A DNA stretch of 64,000 nt from Qipengyuania polymorpha (GTDB taxonomy: Bacteria; Pseudomonadota; Alphaproteobacteria; Sphingomonadales; Sphingomonadaceae), in NCBI RefSeq assembly GCF_019711435.1, contig NZ_JAIGNK010000003.1, positions 248,001-312,000 on the forward strand, given 5' to 3'. A model generated the notes under the pieces. That model was not told the DNA's origin. It saw only the letters and a list, made by a program, of their open reading frames with translations, and did not search any database. The position numbers and the translations under genes are program-made. This document shows, in pieces, positions 21,983 to 30,610 of this stretch (within the stretch, counting starts at the first letter, position 1; each line of letters starts with the position of its first letter).

Positions 21983-24495
21983 CAGGTGACGATATTCACC
22001 AATCTGTCGGGCACGACAATGACCTTGCGAATTTCTGCACCGTCAATCGAACGCTGCACCTTCTCGGATGCCAGCGCCATGGCCTCGAGGTCCTCCTTCG
22101 GAGCCCCTTTGGGCGCGGTGAGCGTGTCGCGCAGCTTGCCCTTGTGCTGGACGGCGATGGTAACCTCGTCCTCGACCAGCAACGCCGGGTCGACCTCGGG
22201 CCAGGCAGCATCGGCGACGAGCCCGTCCATGCCCATGCCCGCCCAAGCCTCCTCGGCAAGGTGCGGCATCATCGGCGCGGCAAGCTGGACCAGCGTGCGG
22301 ATGGCGGCCGAGCGGCTGGCGGAAGGCGCGGCCTTCTCGACCGCACCGGTGAGTTCGTAAATGCGCGCGACGGCCTTGTTGAAGCCCAGCGCCTCGATGT
22401 CCTCGGCGACGGCCGCGACGGTCTGGTGCGTCTTGCGGTCCAGCGCCTTGTCCTCACCCTCTGCGCCGGCGTCGTAAGCGGAGAACAGGCGCCACAGGCG
22501 GTGGACGAAGCGGCTGCAGCCTTCGATGCCTGCTTCCGACCACGGAAGGTCGCGCTCGGGCGGGCTGTCGGAGAGCATGAACCAGCGCACTGCGTCGGCG
22601 CCGTAGGTGTCGATGATGGTGTCGGGGTCGACGACGTTCTTCTTCGACTTCGACATCTTGATGACGCGGCCGATTTCGACCGGCTTGCCGTCGGCGGTCA
22701 GCGTCGCGCCATCGGCGGTGCGCTCCACCTCGTCGGGCGAGAAATAGACCGGCTTACCGTCACCGGCGCGGCTGTAGGTCTCGTGTGTGACCATGCCCTG
22801 CGTGAACAGCGAGGCGAAGGGCTCCTTCACCTCGATCTGGCCCATGTGCGCCAGCGCGCGGGTCCAGAAGCGGGCGTAGAGCAGGTGCAGGATCGCGTGC
22901 TCGATGCCGCCGATATACTGCTCGACCGGGAGCCACTTGGCGACTTCTTCCGGGTCGAAGGGGCGGTCGGCAGGCTGGCTTGCAAAGCGCAGGAAATACC
23001 AGCTCGAGTCCACGAAGGTGTCGAGCGTGTCGGTCTCGCGCTCCGCCTTGCCGCCACATTTAGGGCAATCGACATGCTTCCACGTCGCGTGGCGCAGCAG
23101 CGGGTTGCCCGGGGTCTGGAAGTCGACGTCCTCGGGAAGCGTGATGGGCAGGCTGTCCTTGGGCGCAGGCACCACGCCGCAAGCATCGCAGTGGATGAAG
23201 GGGATGGGCGTGCCCCAGTAACGCTGGCGCGAAACGCCCCAGTCGCGCAGGCGCCAGACGGTCTTGCCGGTCCCGCGTCCCTGCTCCTCGATACGGCGGA
23301 TGATTTCGCGCTTGGCGTCCTCGACTTCCATCCCGTCGAGGAAGTCGGAGTTGACGATCACACCGTCGCCCGCCTCGGCCTCGCCATCGAAAGGTTTGCC
23401 TGCGTCCTCGACGCTGGGAGCGACGACGCGCGGGATGGGCAGGCCGTATTTCGTCGCGAATTCGAAGTCGCGCTGGTCGTGGCCCGGCACCGCCATGATG
23501 GCGCCGGTGCCGTAATCCATCAGCACGAAGTTCGCGATGTAGACCGGCAGGTCAGCGTCGGTGAACGGATGCTTGGCGGTAATGCCGGTGTCGAAGCCGA
23601 GCTTCTCGGCGGTTTCGAGTTCGGCAGCGGTGGTGCCGCCCTTCTTGCACTCGGCGATGAAGGCGCGCGCCTCCTCGCTATCGAGCGCTTGCGCAACCGG
23701 ATGGTCGGCGGCGACGGCGACAAAGCTCGCGCCGAAAATCGTGTCGGGACGCGTTGTGTAGACGGGCAGCTTCTCGCCGGTCGAGAGGTCGAAGCTGAAT
23801 TCGAGACCCTTCGACTTGCCGATCCAGTTTTCCTGCATCAGCCGGACCTTGTCGGGCCAGTTCTCGAGGCTGCCCAGCCCTTCGAGCAGTTCCTCGGCGA
23901 AATCGGTAATCTTGAGGAACCACTGGTTGAGCTTGCGCTTCTCGACTTCTGCGCCCGAGCGCCAGCCCTTGCCGTCGATCACCTGCTCGTTGGCGAGCAC
24001 GGTCATGTCGACCGGGTCCCAGTTGACCTCGCTTTCCTTGCGATAGACGAGGCCGGCTTCATAGAGGTCGATGAAAAGCGCCTGTTCGTGGCCGTAGTAA
24101 TCGGGCTCGCAGGTCGCCAGTTCGCGGCTCCAGTCGAGCGCAAAGCCGAGGCGCTTCAGCTGCGCCTTCATGTGTTCGATGTTGTCGCGGGTCCACCCTC
24201 CCGGGTGCACGCCCTTTTCCATCGCGGCGTTTTCCGCCGGCATGCCGAAAGCGTCCCAGCCCATCGGGTGCAGGACCTCGTGCCCCGTCGCCTTCTTGTA
24301 GCGCGCCAGCACATCGCCCATCGTGTAGTTGCGCACGTGGCCGATATGGATGCGCCCGCTGGGATAGGGGAACATCTCGAGCACGTAGCTCTTGGGCTTC
24401 GCTGAATTGCTGTCGGCGCGGAAGGTCTGCGCGTCGTCCCACGCAGCCTGCCAGCGCGAGTCGGCACTCGCCGGATCGAAACGGGTATCACTCAT
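21982..24495 (-). CDS. leuS: Leucyl-tRNA synthetase
   Basis: This class I aminoacyl-tRNA synthetase charges tRNA-Leu. At 837 residues it is of normal size. The HIGH motif is HIGH at residues 50-53 within [18 protein letters not shown]. The CP1 editing domain with the TTRPDT and [15 protein letters not shown] motifs lies at about 225-420. The zinc-region cysteines are in HCDACG and DCPKCGG near 435-490. KMSKS is near 612 in [11 protein letters not shown], and the C-terminal anticodon domain follows. A 7-base inverted repeat lies directly in front of the ATG (see the separate entry). It is first in a leuS-lptE-holA string. Confidence 0.98.
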   Translation of the reverse strand: MSDTRFDPASADSRWQAAWDDAQTFRADSNSAKPKSYVLEMFPYPSGRIHIGHVRNYTMGDVLARYKKATGHEVLHPMGWDAFGMPAENAAMEKGVHPGGWTRDNIEHMKAQLKRLGFALDWSRELATCEPDYYGHEQALFIDLYEAGLVYRKESEVNWDPVDMTVLANEQVIDGKGWRSGAEVEKRKLNQWFLKITDFAEELLEGLGSLENWPDKVRLMQENWIGKSKGLEFSFDLSTGEKLPVYTTRPDTIFGASFVAVAADHPVAQALDSEEARAFIAECKKGGTTAAELETAEKLGFDTGITAKHPFTDADLPVYIANFVLMDYGTGAIMAVPGHDQRDFEFATKYGLPIPRVVAPSVEDAGKPFDGEAEAGDGVIVNSDFLDGMEVEDAKREIIRRIEEQGRGTGKTVWRLRDWGVSRQRYWGTPIPFIHCDACGVVPAPKDSLPITLPEDVDFQTPGNPLLRHATWKHVDCPKCGGKAERETDTLDTFVDSSWYFLRFASQPADRPFDPEEVAKWLPVEQYIGGIEHAILHLLYARFWTRALAHMGQIEVKEPFASLFTQGMVTHETYSRAGDGKPVYFSPDEVERTADGATLTADGKPVEIGRVIKMSKSKKNVVDPDTIIDTYGADAVRWFMLSDSPPERDLPWSEAGIEGCSRFVHRLWRLFSAYDAGAEGEDKALDRKTHQTVAAVAEDIEALGFNKAVARIYELTGAVEKAAPSASRSAAIRTLVQLAAPMMPHLAEEAWAGMGMDGLVADAAWPEVDPALLVEDEVTIAVQHKGKLRDTLTAPKGAPKEDLEAMALASEKVQRSIDGAEIRKVIVVPDRLVNIVT

Positions 24496-24522
24496 GCGCC
24501 TGCCTGTAAGGATTTCAGGCGC
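24496..24522 (-). promoter_or_regulatory. Hairpin directly in front of the leuS start codon
   Basis: Read on the minus strand, GCGCCTG and CAGGCGC (24516-24522 and 24496-24502) are perfectly complementary with a 13-base loop, and the 3' arm touches the ATG. The only purine-rich stretch that could act as a Shine-Dalgarno sequence (AGGC) is inside that arm, so folding would hide the start region. It may simply be a chance repeat in GC-rich DNA. Confidence 0.35.
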
Positions 24523-24540
24523 GAATGGAACCCGTTTTAC

Positions 24541-24990
24541 TTAGTTCGAGAGGGCCTGGCGGCGCAGTTCGCGGGCCTTGGTCAGGATGATGTCTTCGAG
24601 CTTCTGCACCGTGGCCGCCTGCACCGGGGCATCGACCCATGCGCCGCTCTGGTTGACCTGGCGGCTGGCCGCGACACGCAGTGCGTCGGCGCGCAGGTCG
24701 GTGTCGAGGATCGAGACGGTCATCTTCACGCGCTCACCGGGGTTCGACGGGTTGGCATACCAGTCGGTGACGATCACGCCGCCATTGCTGTCGGCCTGCA
24801 GCAGCGGGGCAAAGCTCACCGCTTCGAGGCTGGCGCGCCAGAGGTAGGAGTTCACGCCGATGGTCGAAACCTGCGCTGCGGCGAGATCCGCACGCGCGCT
24901 GTCCGAGCTGGAACATGCCGCAAGGCCGATGCTGGCCACGCCAAGCACGGCGATGGCGGCGGGACGGCGGAAATTACGGATAGCGGTCAT
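24541..24990 (-). CDS. DUF3576 lipoprotein
   Basis: A 149-residue exported protein. The signal peptide ends in a lipobox-like LAAC at residues 23-26, and the mature part begins SSSDSAR. The core VNSYLWRASLEAVSF, GGVIVTDWYANPSNPGERVKMTV and LRADALRVAASRQ matches DUF3576, a family of unknown function largely confined to alphaproteobacteria. I chose ATG 24988-24990, which gives the clean lipoprotein signal; the frame is open well upstream but without sense. It precedes leuS on the same strand and has its own promoter candidate. Confidence 0.9.
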   Translation of the reverse strand: MTAIRNFRRPAAIAVLGVASIGLAACSSSDSARADLAAAQVSTIGVNSYLWRASLEAVSFAPLLQADSNGGVIVTDWYANPSNPGERVKMTVSILDTDLRADALRVAASRQVNQSGAWVDAPVQAATVQKLEDIILTKARELRRQALSN

Positions 24991-25321
24991 GAACGGTCCT
25001 TGGCTCGGATAAATATGTTGCGGCTCTATAATGGCTGCGGGCGCAGGGGCAAGCGTTGCCTGCCTGTGCCAAGCCGAGGTGCATAGACGCTTCCTGCGCG
25101 TGAACACCTGCTTAATCGGCTCCCGCCCTGTGTGCACGAAGCAACACCTGTTCCCGCAATGAGACCCGCCCTGTGGAAAAGCTGGCCAAACATCCCACCT
25201 GGGCCTAGGTTTCGTTGTGGAGATGGAGTCGCCCCCTGCGATTCCATTCGGGAACTGTTCAGCGGACAGTGCTTTAGAATGGCACGGACACCGCAAGTTG
25301 CAGGGAGACGAGAGGCGTTCG
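24991..25321. other. 331-base divergent intergenic region
   Basis: No convincing gene lies between the two divergent start codons. On the minus strand there is a promoter candidate for the DUF3576 gene (separate entry). On the plus side I see two pairs of direct repeats: AACACCTG at 25103-25110 and 25143-25150, and CCCGCCCTGTG at 25122-25132 and 25165-25175, so a roughly 30-base block is loosely repeated with a 40-43 base period. Their role is unknown. A run containing AGAGG lies 7 bases before the plus-strand ATG at 25322. Confidence 0.5.
25025..25052 (-). promoter_or_regulatory. Candidate sigma-70 promoter for the DUF3576-leuS strand
   Basis: On the minus strand TTGCCC (25047-25052), a 16-base spacer and TATAGA (25025-25030) form a good promoter match, placing the start near 25018 and leaving a 5' leader of about 28 bases before ATG 24990. 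Confidence 0.5.
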
Positions 25322-26086
25322 ATGGGCAAGAAGTTCGACAGCAAGGGCAAGGGACGGCTTTCGCCGGCCATGCTGGCTGTCGCCGGTCTTGCACTCGCCG
25401 TGCCCGGTGCCGGCCTTGCCGTTGCATCCCCCGACGCGCTGACTGACACTTCCACGATCGAATACCTGCCTTTCACGCCTGCCGGGGCCGATCCCGAACT
25501 GGCGGAAAAGGTTGCCGCCATCATGGGTGAAGACGCACTGCGCTTCACCCCTGCCAGCAAGGCGAACACCAAGCGTGACCGCACAGTGAACTTTGCCGTG
25601 CGCGTCGATGATGCGACCGCGCGTTCGCTGTCGGGCCGCAAGCCGCTCGAATCGCTGGCATCGAAATCGGGTGTTGAAGGCGTGCTTGCCGTGGCGCCGA
25701 CTCGCTACAACCTCGGCATCGCTCGCGGTTACCAGAGCTTCGCCCAGCCCGCCCGCAGCGTTTCGGCTGCTGCCGTGGCCGAGGGCCTGAGCGACATCAC
25801 CATGCCCGACCTTGCGAAGTTCGACACGAAGCAGGACGATGGCAAGCCCAGCCGCTTCCAGTCGCGCATCGCGCTCGAGCAGGATGGCCTTGCCGGCAGC
25901 GCACCGCGCACGCTCGAAGGCGCCGGCACGCAGCGCGTCGACCTCGGCGGTTCCTATCGCCTCAGCCGCAATCTCGATGTGACCGCAGGCGTCCGCATCA
26001 AGCAGGACCGGGACCGCCTCGGTCCGCTGACCGACGGTATCGAGGACGACCAGGCCGTTTACGTCGGGACGCAGATCCGCTTCTGA
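25322..26086 (+). CDS. Exported protein of unknown function, outer-membrane-like C-terminus
   Basis: I do not recognise this 254-residue protein. It has a basic N-terminus (GKKFDSKGKGR), a hydrophobic export segment (about 15-35) and probable signal-peptidase cleavage after GLAVA. The middle contains DRTVNFAVRVDDATARSLSG and a region rich in Ala. The C-terminal third alternates polar and nonpolar residues (RVDLGGSYRLSRNLDVTAGVRIK) and ends VGTQIRF; a terminal Phe after such strands is the usual signal of outer-membrane beta-strands. The start at 25322 is chosen because AGAGG precedes it and the signal peptide follows directly; an upstream in-frame start at 25217 adds residues without resemblance to a signal peptide. 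Confidence 0.72.
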   Translation: MGKKFDSKGKGRLSPAMLAVAGLALAVPGAGLAVASPDALTDTSTIEYLPFTPAGADPELAEKVAAIMGEDALRFTPASKANTKRDRTVNFAVRVDDATARSLSGRKPLESLASKSGVEGVLAVAPTRYNLGIARGYQSFAQPARSVSAAAVAEGLSDITMPDLAKFDTKQDDGKPSRFQSRIALEQDGLAGSAPRTLEGAGTQRVDLGGSYRLSRNLDVTAGVRIKQDRDRLGPLTDGIEDDQAVYVGTQIRF

Positions 26087-26222
26087 CCTCGCGCTTCGGC
26101 GCAGCTTTCATGACAAGAATACGATTGTCCGCCCGCATACCGGGCCGGATTGTCTTTACGCTGTCGCAAAGACACGCCTAAGACATTCCTAACGCTACGG
26201 AATAGCCGGGGAGAATCGATTT

Positions 26223-26948
26223 ATGGGACGTGTTGCCATCGTAACCGGGGGAACCCGCGGTATCGGACGCGCAATCTGCGAACGCCTTCGCGACGAACGC
26301 GGCTGCACCGTCATCGCCAATTATGCCGGCAATGACGAAGCTGCCAAGAAGTTCACCGAAGAAACCGGCATTCCGACCGTGAAATTCGACGTCGGCGATT
26401 ACGATGCGGTGCAGGCGGCCTGCAAACAGGTCGAGGAAGATCACGGCCCCATCGACATCGTGGTCAACAATGCCGGCATCACGCGCGACGGCACGCTGCT
26501 GAAGATGAGCTACGAGGATTGGGATGCGGTCATGCGCACCAACCTTGGCGGCTGCTTCAACATGGCAAAGGCGGTGTTCGCCGGCATGAAGGAGCGCGGC
26601 TGGGGCCGCATCGTCAATATCGGCTCCATCAACGGACAGGCGGGCCAATATGGCCAGGTGAACTATGCCGCCGCGAAGAGCGGCATACACGGCTTCACCA
26701 AGGCGCTGGCGCAGGAAGGCGCGCGCTTCGGCATCACCGTGAACGCCATCGCTCCGGGCTATATCGACACCGACATGGTCGCCGCCGTGCCCGAGCCCGT
26801 GCTCGAGAAGATCGTCGCCAAGATCCCCGTCGGCCGCCTCGGCAAGGCCAGCGAAATCGCGCGCGGGGTGAGCTTCCTGTGCTCGGAGAACGCAGAATTC
26901 GTGACCGGCTCGACCATGAGCATCAACGGCGGCCAGCACATGTATTGA
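26223..26948 (+). CDS. phaB: Acetoacetyl-CoA reductase (PhaB-type SDR)
   Basis: A 241-residue short-chain dehydrogenase that reduces acetoacetyl-CoA to R-3-hydroxybutyryl-CoA for polyhydroxybutyrate. The NADPH motif TGGTRGIGRAI is at residues 8-18, NNAG near 85, catalytic Ser in IGSINGQAGQ near 139, and YAAAKSG with Tyr and Lys near 152-156. The GQAGQYGQVNY active-site surroundings and ending SINGGQHMY are typical of PhaB rather than FabG. GGGGAGAAT lies upstream of the ATG. No PHB synthase is in the window. A strong terminator follows. Confidence 0.92.
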   Translation: MGRVAIVTGGTRGIGRAICERLRDERGCTVIANYAGNDEAAKKFTEETGIPTVKFDVGDYDAVQAACKQVEEDHGPIDIVVNNAGITRDGTLLKMSYEDWDAVMRTNLGGCFNMAKAVFAGMKERGWGRIVNIGSINGQAGQYGQVNYAAAKSGIHGFTKALAQEGARFGITVNAIAPGYIDTDMVAAVPEPVLEKIVAKIPVGRLGKASEIARGVSFLCSENAEFVTGSTMSINGGQHMY

Positions 26949-26957
26949 TGGGTAAGA

Positions 26958-26994
26958 GGCGGGCAGGAGGTTTAGCCGTCCTGCCCGCCCTTTC
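26958..26994. terminator. Intrinsic terminator between phaB and the convergent gene
   Basis: GGCGGGCAGGA (26958-26968) and TCCTGCCCGCC (26979-26989) make an 11-base perfect stem with a 10-base loop, followed by CTTT. It lies between two convergent genes, 9 bases after the phaB stop and 7 before the other stop, and could serve both strands. Confidence 0.8.
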
Positions 26995-26996
26995 CA

Positions 26997-27731
26997 TCAG
27001 TCGATCAGGACGCCGACCACTTTCCATGTCCCGTTTTCTTCGACCAGCGTCACCGTCTCGACCGCATCGGCACGGTTTGCGAACCTCGTGTGGAAGGTGA
27101 CCTCCTGGAATCCCTTCGGCGGAGCATTCATGAAGCGGATCGTGGCAAGGTTACGGCTTACGACTGCGCCCAGGGGCACACGAACCTGCCGGGAGGCCTC
27201 GGTCCAGCCCTCCACCGTATTCGCCTCGCGAAAGGCCTGACCGGCGGCATCGAAGCCGGCCTGCCATTCCCCCGCATCACCCAATTCGAGCCAGCCTCGT
27301 GCGGCCGCTTCGACTTCGGCATCCCGGGCGGTGATTGCGGTATCGGCTGAACCTGCCTGATCAATCGCGAGGGGGGTGGAAAGCAGCAGTGCTGCGGCAA
27401 TCAAGGACATGATAATCGCTCCTATCAGAAGGGCCATTTTTGGGGCCCGTTTTACGATAGGAGGGTTGTGAGAGGCCTGACCGTCGTGAGCATCCCCCAA
27501 GTTTTCGTCTACAGATTTTTCGTGGGATCCCGCCTCGCTTTCGAAAAGCAGGCGGGCTGCCTCGCGGCTGCTGGTCACGTCCAGCTTGCGCCGTGCAGCA
27601 CGCAGCCGCTCGTTGATGGTGTGCACCGAGAGCGACAGCGCGTTCGCCATGCTCTTCGCGTCATGGCCGCGCACCATCAGCCGGAGCGTTTCCTTCTCCT
27701 TTTCCGTCAGTGCATCGCAGCCTTCACCCAT
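26997..27731 (-). CDS. Membrane-anchored LuxR-type HTH protein with a DUF4019 periplasmic domain
   Basis: A 244-residue chimera. Residues 6-65 are a LuxR/GerE-type DNA-binding helix-turn-helix (LTEKEKETLRLMVRGHDAKS, then ALSLSVHTINERLRAARRKL). A linker leads to one membrane segment at about 103-122 (MALLIGAIIMSLIAAALLL). The remaining ~120 residues, expected in the periplasm, match DUF4019 (AARGWLELGDAGEWQAGF, REANTVEGWTEAS, VEENGTWKVVGVLID). The arrangement is a one-component system in which an envelope domain could control a cytoplasmic DNA-binding domain, but no ligand or target is known. ATG 27731 is preferred to a TTG two codons upstream. It reads away from its upstream neighbour with only a short spacer. 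Confidence 0.83.
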   Translation of the reverse strand: MGEGCDALTEKEKETLRLMVRGHDAKSMANALSLSVHTINERLRAARRKLDVTSSREAARLLFESEAGSHEKSVDENLGDAHDGQASHNPPIVKRAPKMALLIGAIIMSLIAAALLLSTPLAIDQAGSADTAITARDAEVEAAARGWLELGDAGEWQAGFDAAGQAFREANTVEGWTEASRQVRVPLGAVVSRNLATIRFMNAPPKGFQEVTFHTRFANRADAVETVTLVEENGTWKVVGVLID

Positions 27732-27796
27732 AACCAACGGTCTAGGAAGCGGCCCGAATCTTCGCCACCCCTAAAAATTCGTAGTCCGGAGAAGCC

Positions 27797-28516
27797 CTAC
27801 TCCGGCCCGCGCGGGTCGGGGCGCCACTTGGTGCTGCCCGTGGTGCGGCACCATTGGGCCGAGGGCGAGGTGGCCTGGCGGCCCTGCTCGAAACGCGTGT
27901 AGCTGACTTGGCGGCATTCGCGCGTGCCATAGGTCACGGCGCCGCTGACAAGGACGTACCCGCGCTGGCCCTGTTCGCGCCAGAGCTGCGCCTTGCCGCT
28001 GCGCAGCGCGCGTGCAGTCTCGCGGTCGACCGAACCTGCGGGAGGGCCTGCGAAGGTCGGTGCGGCAGGCTGAGGGGAAGAGACCGAGGTGTCGGGCTCA
28101 GCTTCCTCGGTCTCGGCGACGGAAGTTTCCGGCAGGGGCCGCGGCATCGGCCTCGCTCCGGCAACCGCCCTCTCGCCACCGGTGGTCCCTTCGGTCGGCT
28201 CGGCGGCCGACTCATCAGGCGCTTGCCCCCAGTTGAAGGGTGTATCGTCCATTTCGCCCGTTTCTTCGCGCTCGATACGGACATACTCGTCCTTCTGCTC
28301 GAAGTCCTCGGAGAAGAGATAGAAGGCGAGCGCGGCCGTGGCGAGCGCAGCTCCGGTAAAGAACAGCAACAGCCACCCGCTCAGCCGGTCGCGGCGCTCC
28401 AGCTCGGCCAATTCCTCTGCCGTATAGCTTCCGGGACGTGGCGGCAGCGCATCCGAGGGGGCGCCATCGTTGGCCGCCCCTCGCATCTTCGCATCACTGG
28501 CACCGGTCTTCTTCAC
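27797..28516 (-). CDS. Uncharacterised single-pass membrane protein
   Basis: I do not recognise this 239-residue protein. It starts at GTG 28516. The N-terminus (1-45) is cytoplasmic, with a short YTAEELAELERRDRLSGW helix before the membrane segment (about 48-68). The rest should be periplasmic: an acidic and Pro-rich linker, then a small C-terminal domain with two cysteines (GTRECRQVSYTRFEQGRQ and SAQWCRTT) that could form a disulfide. This ending resembles the small surface-antigen-like domains that carry a C-x(n)-W-C pair, but I cannot name the family. It lies beside the LuxR/DUF4019 gene on the same strand, 65 bases away. Confidence 0.65.
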   Translation of the reverse strand: MKKTGASDAKMRGAANDGAPSDALPPRPGSYTAEELAELERRDRLSGWLLLFFTGAALATAALAFYLFSEDFEQKDEYVRIEREETGEMDDTPFNWGQAPDESAAEPTEGTTGGERAVAGARPMPRPLPETSVAETEEAEPDTSVSSPQPAAPTFAGPPAGSVDRETARALRSGKAQLWREQGQRGYVLVSGAVTYGTRECRQVSYTRFEQGRQATSPSAQWCRTTGSTKWRPDPRGPE

Positions 28517-28604
28517 GCTCGCCTACGAATTTCCCGCTAGAGTTTTCCCAACGCTTCGGCTGCCTAATGTTTCATCGGGGCGCCGTCCATGACAGAAGTC
28601 TCCC

Positions 28605-28889
28605 ATGACGACACCTTACCATCCTCCGGTGAAATATTCGGTGCGAATCGAGGGGCACCGCACGTCGATCAGTCTCGAGCCGGTGTTCTGGGACCTGCTG
28701 CAGGCTGCAGCGGCGCGGCGGGGGGTGGCCGTGAATACCCTCGTCGCCACGATCGATGCCGAGCGCATCCGCAGCGAGACACCGCCGGGGCTGGCAGGCG
28801 CCATCCGCGTATGGCTGGTCACGCACGAGCTGCAATCGCCGCACGAAAAAGGCGGCGGTATTTCTACCCCCGCCCCTTGGAATTCGTGA
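28605..28889 (+). CDS. Ribbon-helix-helix domain protein (RHH_4-like)
   Basis: A 94-residue protein whose first 70 residues fit the RHH_4 family of small proteins: YSVRIEGHRTSISLEPVFWDLLQ, then a helix AAARRGVAVNTLVATID and GLAGAIRVWLVTHEL. The expected activity is DNA binding as a dimer through a two-stranded beta ribbon, but in this family no target has been proven to my knowledge. An alternative start exists at 28589 in another frame and is rejected because it lacks the motif. Confidence 0.82.
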   Translation: MTTPYHPPVKYSVRIEGHRTSISLEPVFWDLLQAAAARRGVAVNTLVATIDAERIRSETPPGLAGAIRVWLVTHELQSPHEKGGGISTPAPWNS

Positions 28890-28901
28890 TTTGACGCGCG
28901 C

Positions 28902-29126
28902 TTAGTATTTCGCTGTCGCGTCGCTGGCCGGATAGGTTTCGTCCAGCGCTTCGTCGGTCGAGCTCATCGTGTCATGCGAAGCGGTCGATTCCGAGCCTGC
29001 GTTGCGGAAGCTGCCTTCCGGTTCGCCGCCAGCAAAGGCCACACCATTCTGGTCGACCTTGTTCTTCTCGTAATAGCGATAGCCGGCATAGCCGAGGGCA
29101 CCGAGTGCTGCGAGCTTGAGGATCAT
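28902..29126 (-). CDS. Small hypothetical membrane-associated protein
   Basis: A 74-residue product with a short hydrophobic N-terminal segment (ILKLAALGALGYAGYRYY, residues 2-19), one basic stretch (EKNK) and then a polar, Ser/Thr/Glu/Asp-rich tail ending DETYPASDATAKY. AAGGGAAG lies 5 bases before the ATG, which supports translation. The tail resembles the low-complexity ends of small stress-related proteins in sphingomonads, but no function can be assigned. It is convergent with the RHH gene. Confidence 0.6.
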   Translation of the reverse strand: MILKLAALGALGYAGYRYYEKNKVDQNGVAFAGGEPEGSFRNAGSESTASHDTMSSTDEALDETYPASDATAKY

Positions 29127-29198
29127 GATACTTCCCTTTCGAATAAATGACTTACACCAACCAACGGCTGGTGCTCGCGAAAGGTCCTCAAGCAGTCC

Positions 29199-30482
29199 TT
29201 AATCGTCGCCGACCCGTTCGATATCCGCGCCGACAAGCTGCAGCTTCTCTTCCAGCCGCTCGTAACCGCGGTCGAGGTGGTAGAGACGGCGCACCGTGGT
29301 CTCGCCCTTGGCGGCGAGGCCGGCGATGACGAGGCTCATCGAAGCGCGCAAATCGGTCGCCATGACTTCGGCGCCGGTCAGTTCGACCGGTCCGCGCACG
29401 ATGGCGGTGCGACCGGTGGTCTCGATATCCGCACCCATACGCGCCAGTTCGGGCACGTGCATGAAGCGGTTCTCGAAAATGGTTTCCTTGAGGACGCTGG
29501 TCCCTTCCGCCTTGCACAACAGGCTCATCAGCTGTGCCTGCATGTCGGTGGCAAGGCCGGGGAAGGGCGCGGTGGTGAGGTTGTGCGCCTTGAGCGGGCC
29601 CCTGGCCGCGATGTTCACGCCATGCTTGTCTGTCTCGACCTCGACCCCGATGTTGCGCAGCGCGTGCAGGGTCGAACCCATGTCGTGCGCATCGGCACCC
29701 TCCAGCCGCACTTCGCCGCCGGTGATCGCAGCGGCGCAGGCATAGGAGCCGGCCTCGATCCGGTCGGGCATGACGCGATAGGTCGCTCCGTGGAGCTTCT
29801 TCACACCGTGAATGGTGATCTCCGAGGTCCCGATGCCTTCGATCTCGGCTCCCATGGCAACGAGCAAATTGCACAAATCGACGATCTCGGGTTCGCGCGC
29901 AGCGTTGATGAGCGTGCTGGTGCCGTTGCACAGCGTCGCGGCCATCACCGCATTCTCCGTCGCGCCGACCGAGACCACGGGGAAATCATACTCGCCGCCG
30001 GGCAGGCCGCCGTCGGGCGCGCTGGCCTTCACATAGCCTTGCGCCAGCTCGATATGCGCGCCGAAAGCCTCGAGCGCCTTCAGGTGGAGGTCGATGGGAC
30101 GGTTACCGATGGCGCAGCCGCCGGGCAGCGACACGGTTGCCTCGCCGGTACGCGCGAGCAGCGGGCCGAGCACGAGAATGGAAGCGCGCATCTTGCGCAC
30201 GAGATCGTAGGGCGCGACCGAGCTGGTGATGCGCATGGCTTCGAGCGTCACGTTGCGGCCGAACTCTTCCGGGCGCTTGCCGGGGATCGTGTGGCTGACC
30301 CCGAACTGCGTCATCAAATGCTGGAAGCCATCGATATCGGCGAGGCGCGGCAGGTTGCGCAGCGTCACCGCCTCTTCGGTCAGCAGCGCGCAGGGAATGA
30401 GCGTCAGAGCCGCATTCTTCGCGCCAGAAATGGGAATGGTTCCGGAAAGGCGATTGCCGCCGCGTACGATGAGTTTGTCCAT
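29199..30482 (-). CDS. murA: UDP-N-acetylglucosamine 1-carboxyvinyltransferase
   Basis: MurA transfers enolpyruvate to UDP-GlcNAc, the first committed step of peptidoglycan synthesis. It has 427 residues. The catalytic Cys is C123 in [15 protein letters not shown]22 and N23 in SGAKNAAL are the substrate-binding pair, and Arg in DLRAS near the C-terminus is the third element. A Cys (not Asp) at the active site predicts fosfomycin sensitivity of the enzyme. A promoter candidate TTGCCA-16-TAAGAG (30492-30519) ends 9 bases before the ATG, with AGGGG in between as a possible Shine-Dalgarno sequence. It is divergent from galU. Confidence 0.97.
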   Translation of the reverse strand: MDKLIVRGGNRLSGTIPISGAKNAALTLIPCALLTEEAVTLRNLPRLADIDGFQHLMTQFGVSHTIPGKRPEEFGRNVTLEAMRITSSVAPYDLVRKMRASILVLGPLLARTGEATVSLPGGCAIGNRPIDLHLKALEAFGAHIELAQGYVKASAPDGGLPGGEYDFPVVSVGATENAVMAATLCNGTSTLINAAREPEIVDLCNLLVAMGAEIEGIGTSEITIHGVKKLHGATYRVMPDRIEAGSYACAAAITGGEVRLEGADAHDMGSTLHALRNIGVEVETDKHGVNIAARGPLKAHNLTTAPFPGLATDMQAQLMSLLCKAEGTSVLKETIFENRFMHVPELARMGADIETTGRTAIVRGPVELTGAEVMATDLRASMSLVIAGLAAKGETTVRRLYHLDRGYERLEEKLQLVGADIERVGDD

Positions 30483-30573
30483 GGGCCCCTGCTCTTAGTC
30501 TTCGCGGGGGCTGTGGCAAGCGTCATGCGCCTGTCATCATCCCCCTCCATTGCCTGCCTCAACCGCCAAGCGA

Positions 30574-30610
30574 TTGACCTGTTCCCCCCCCGGTCCTAAC
30601 CCACCCCGCC
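30574..30610 (+). promoter_or_regulatory. Candidate promoter giving a leaderless galU transcript
   Basis: TTGACC (30574-30579), a 17-base spacer and TAACCC (30597-30602) end 8 bases before the galU ATG at 30611. The C-rich bases between lack any Shine-Dalgarno sequence. The -35 element is strong and the -10 is weak. Confidence 0.45.
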
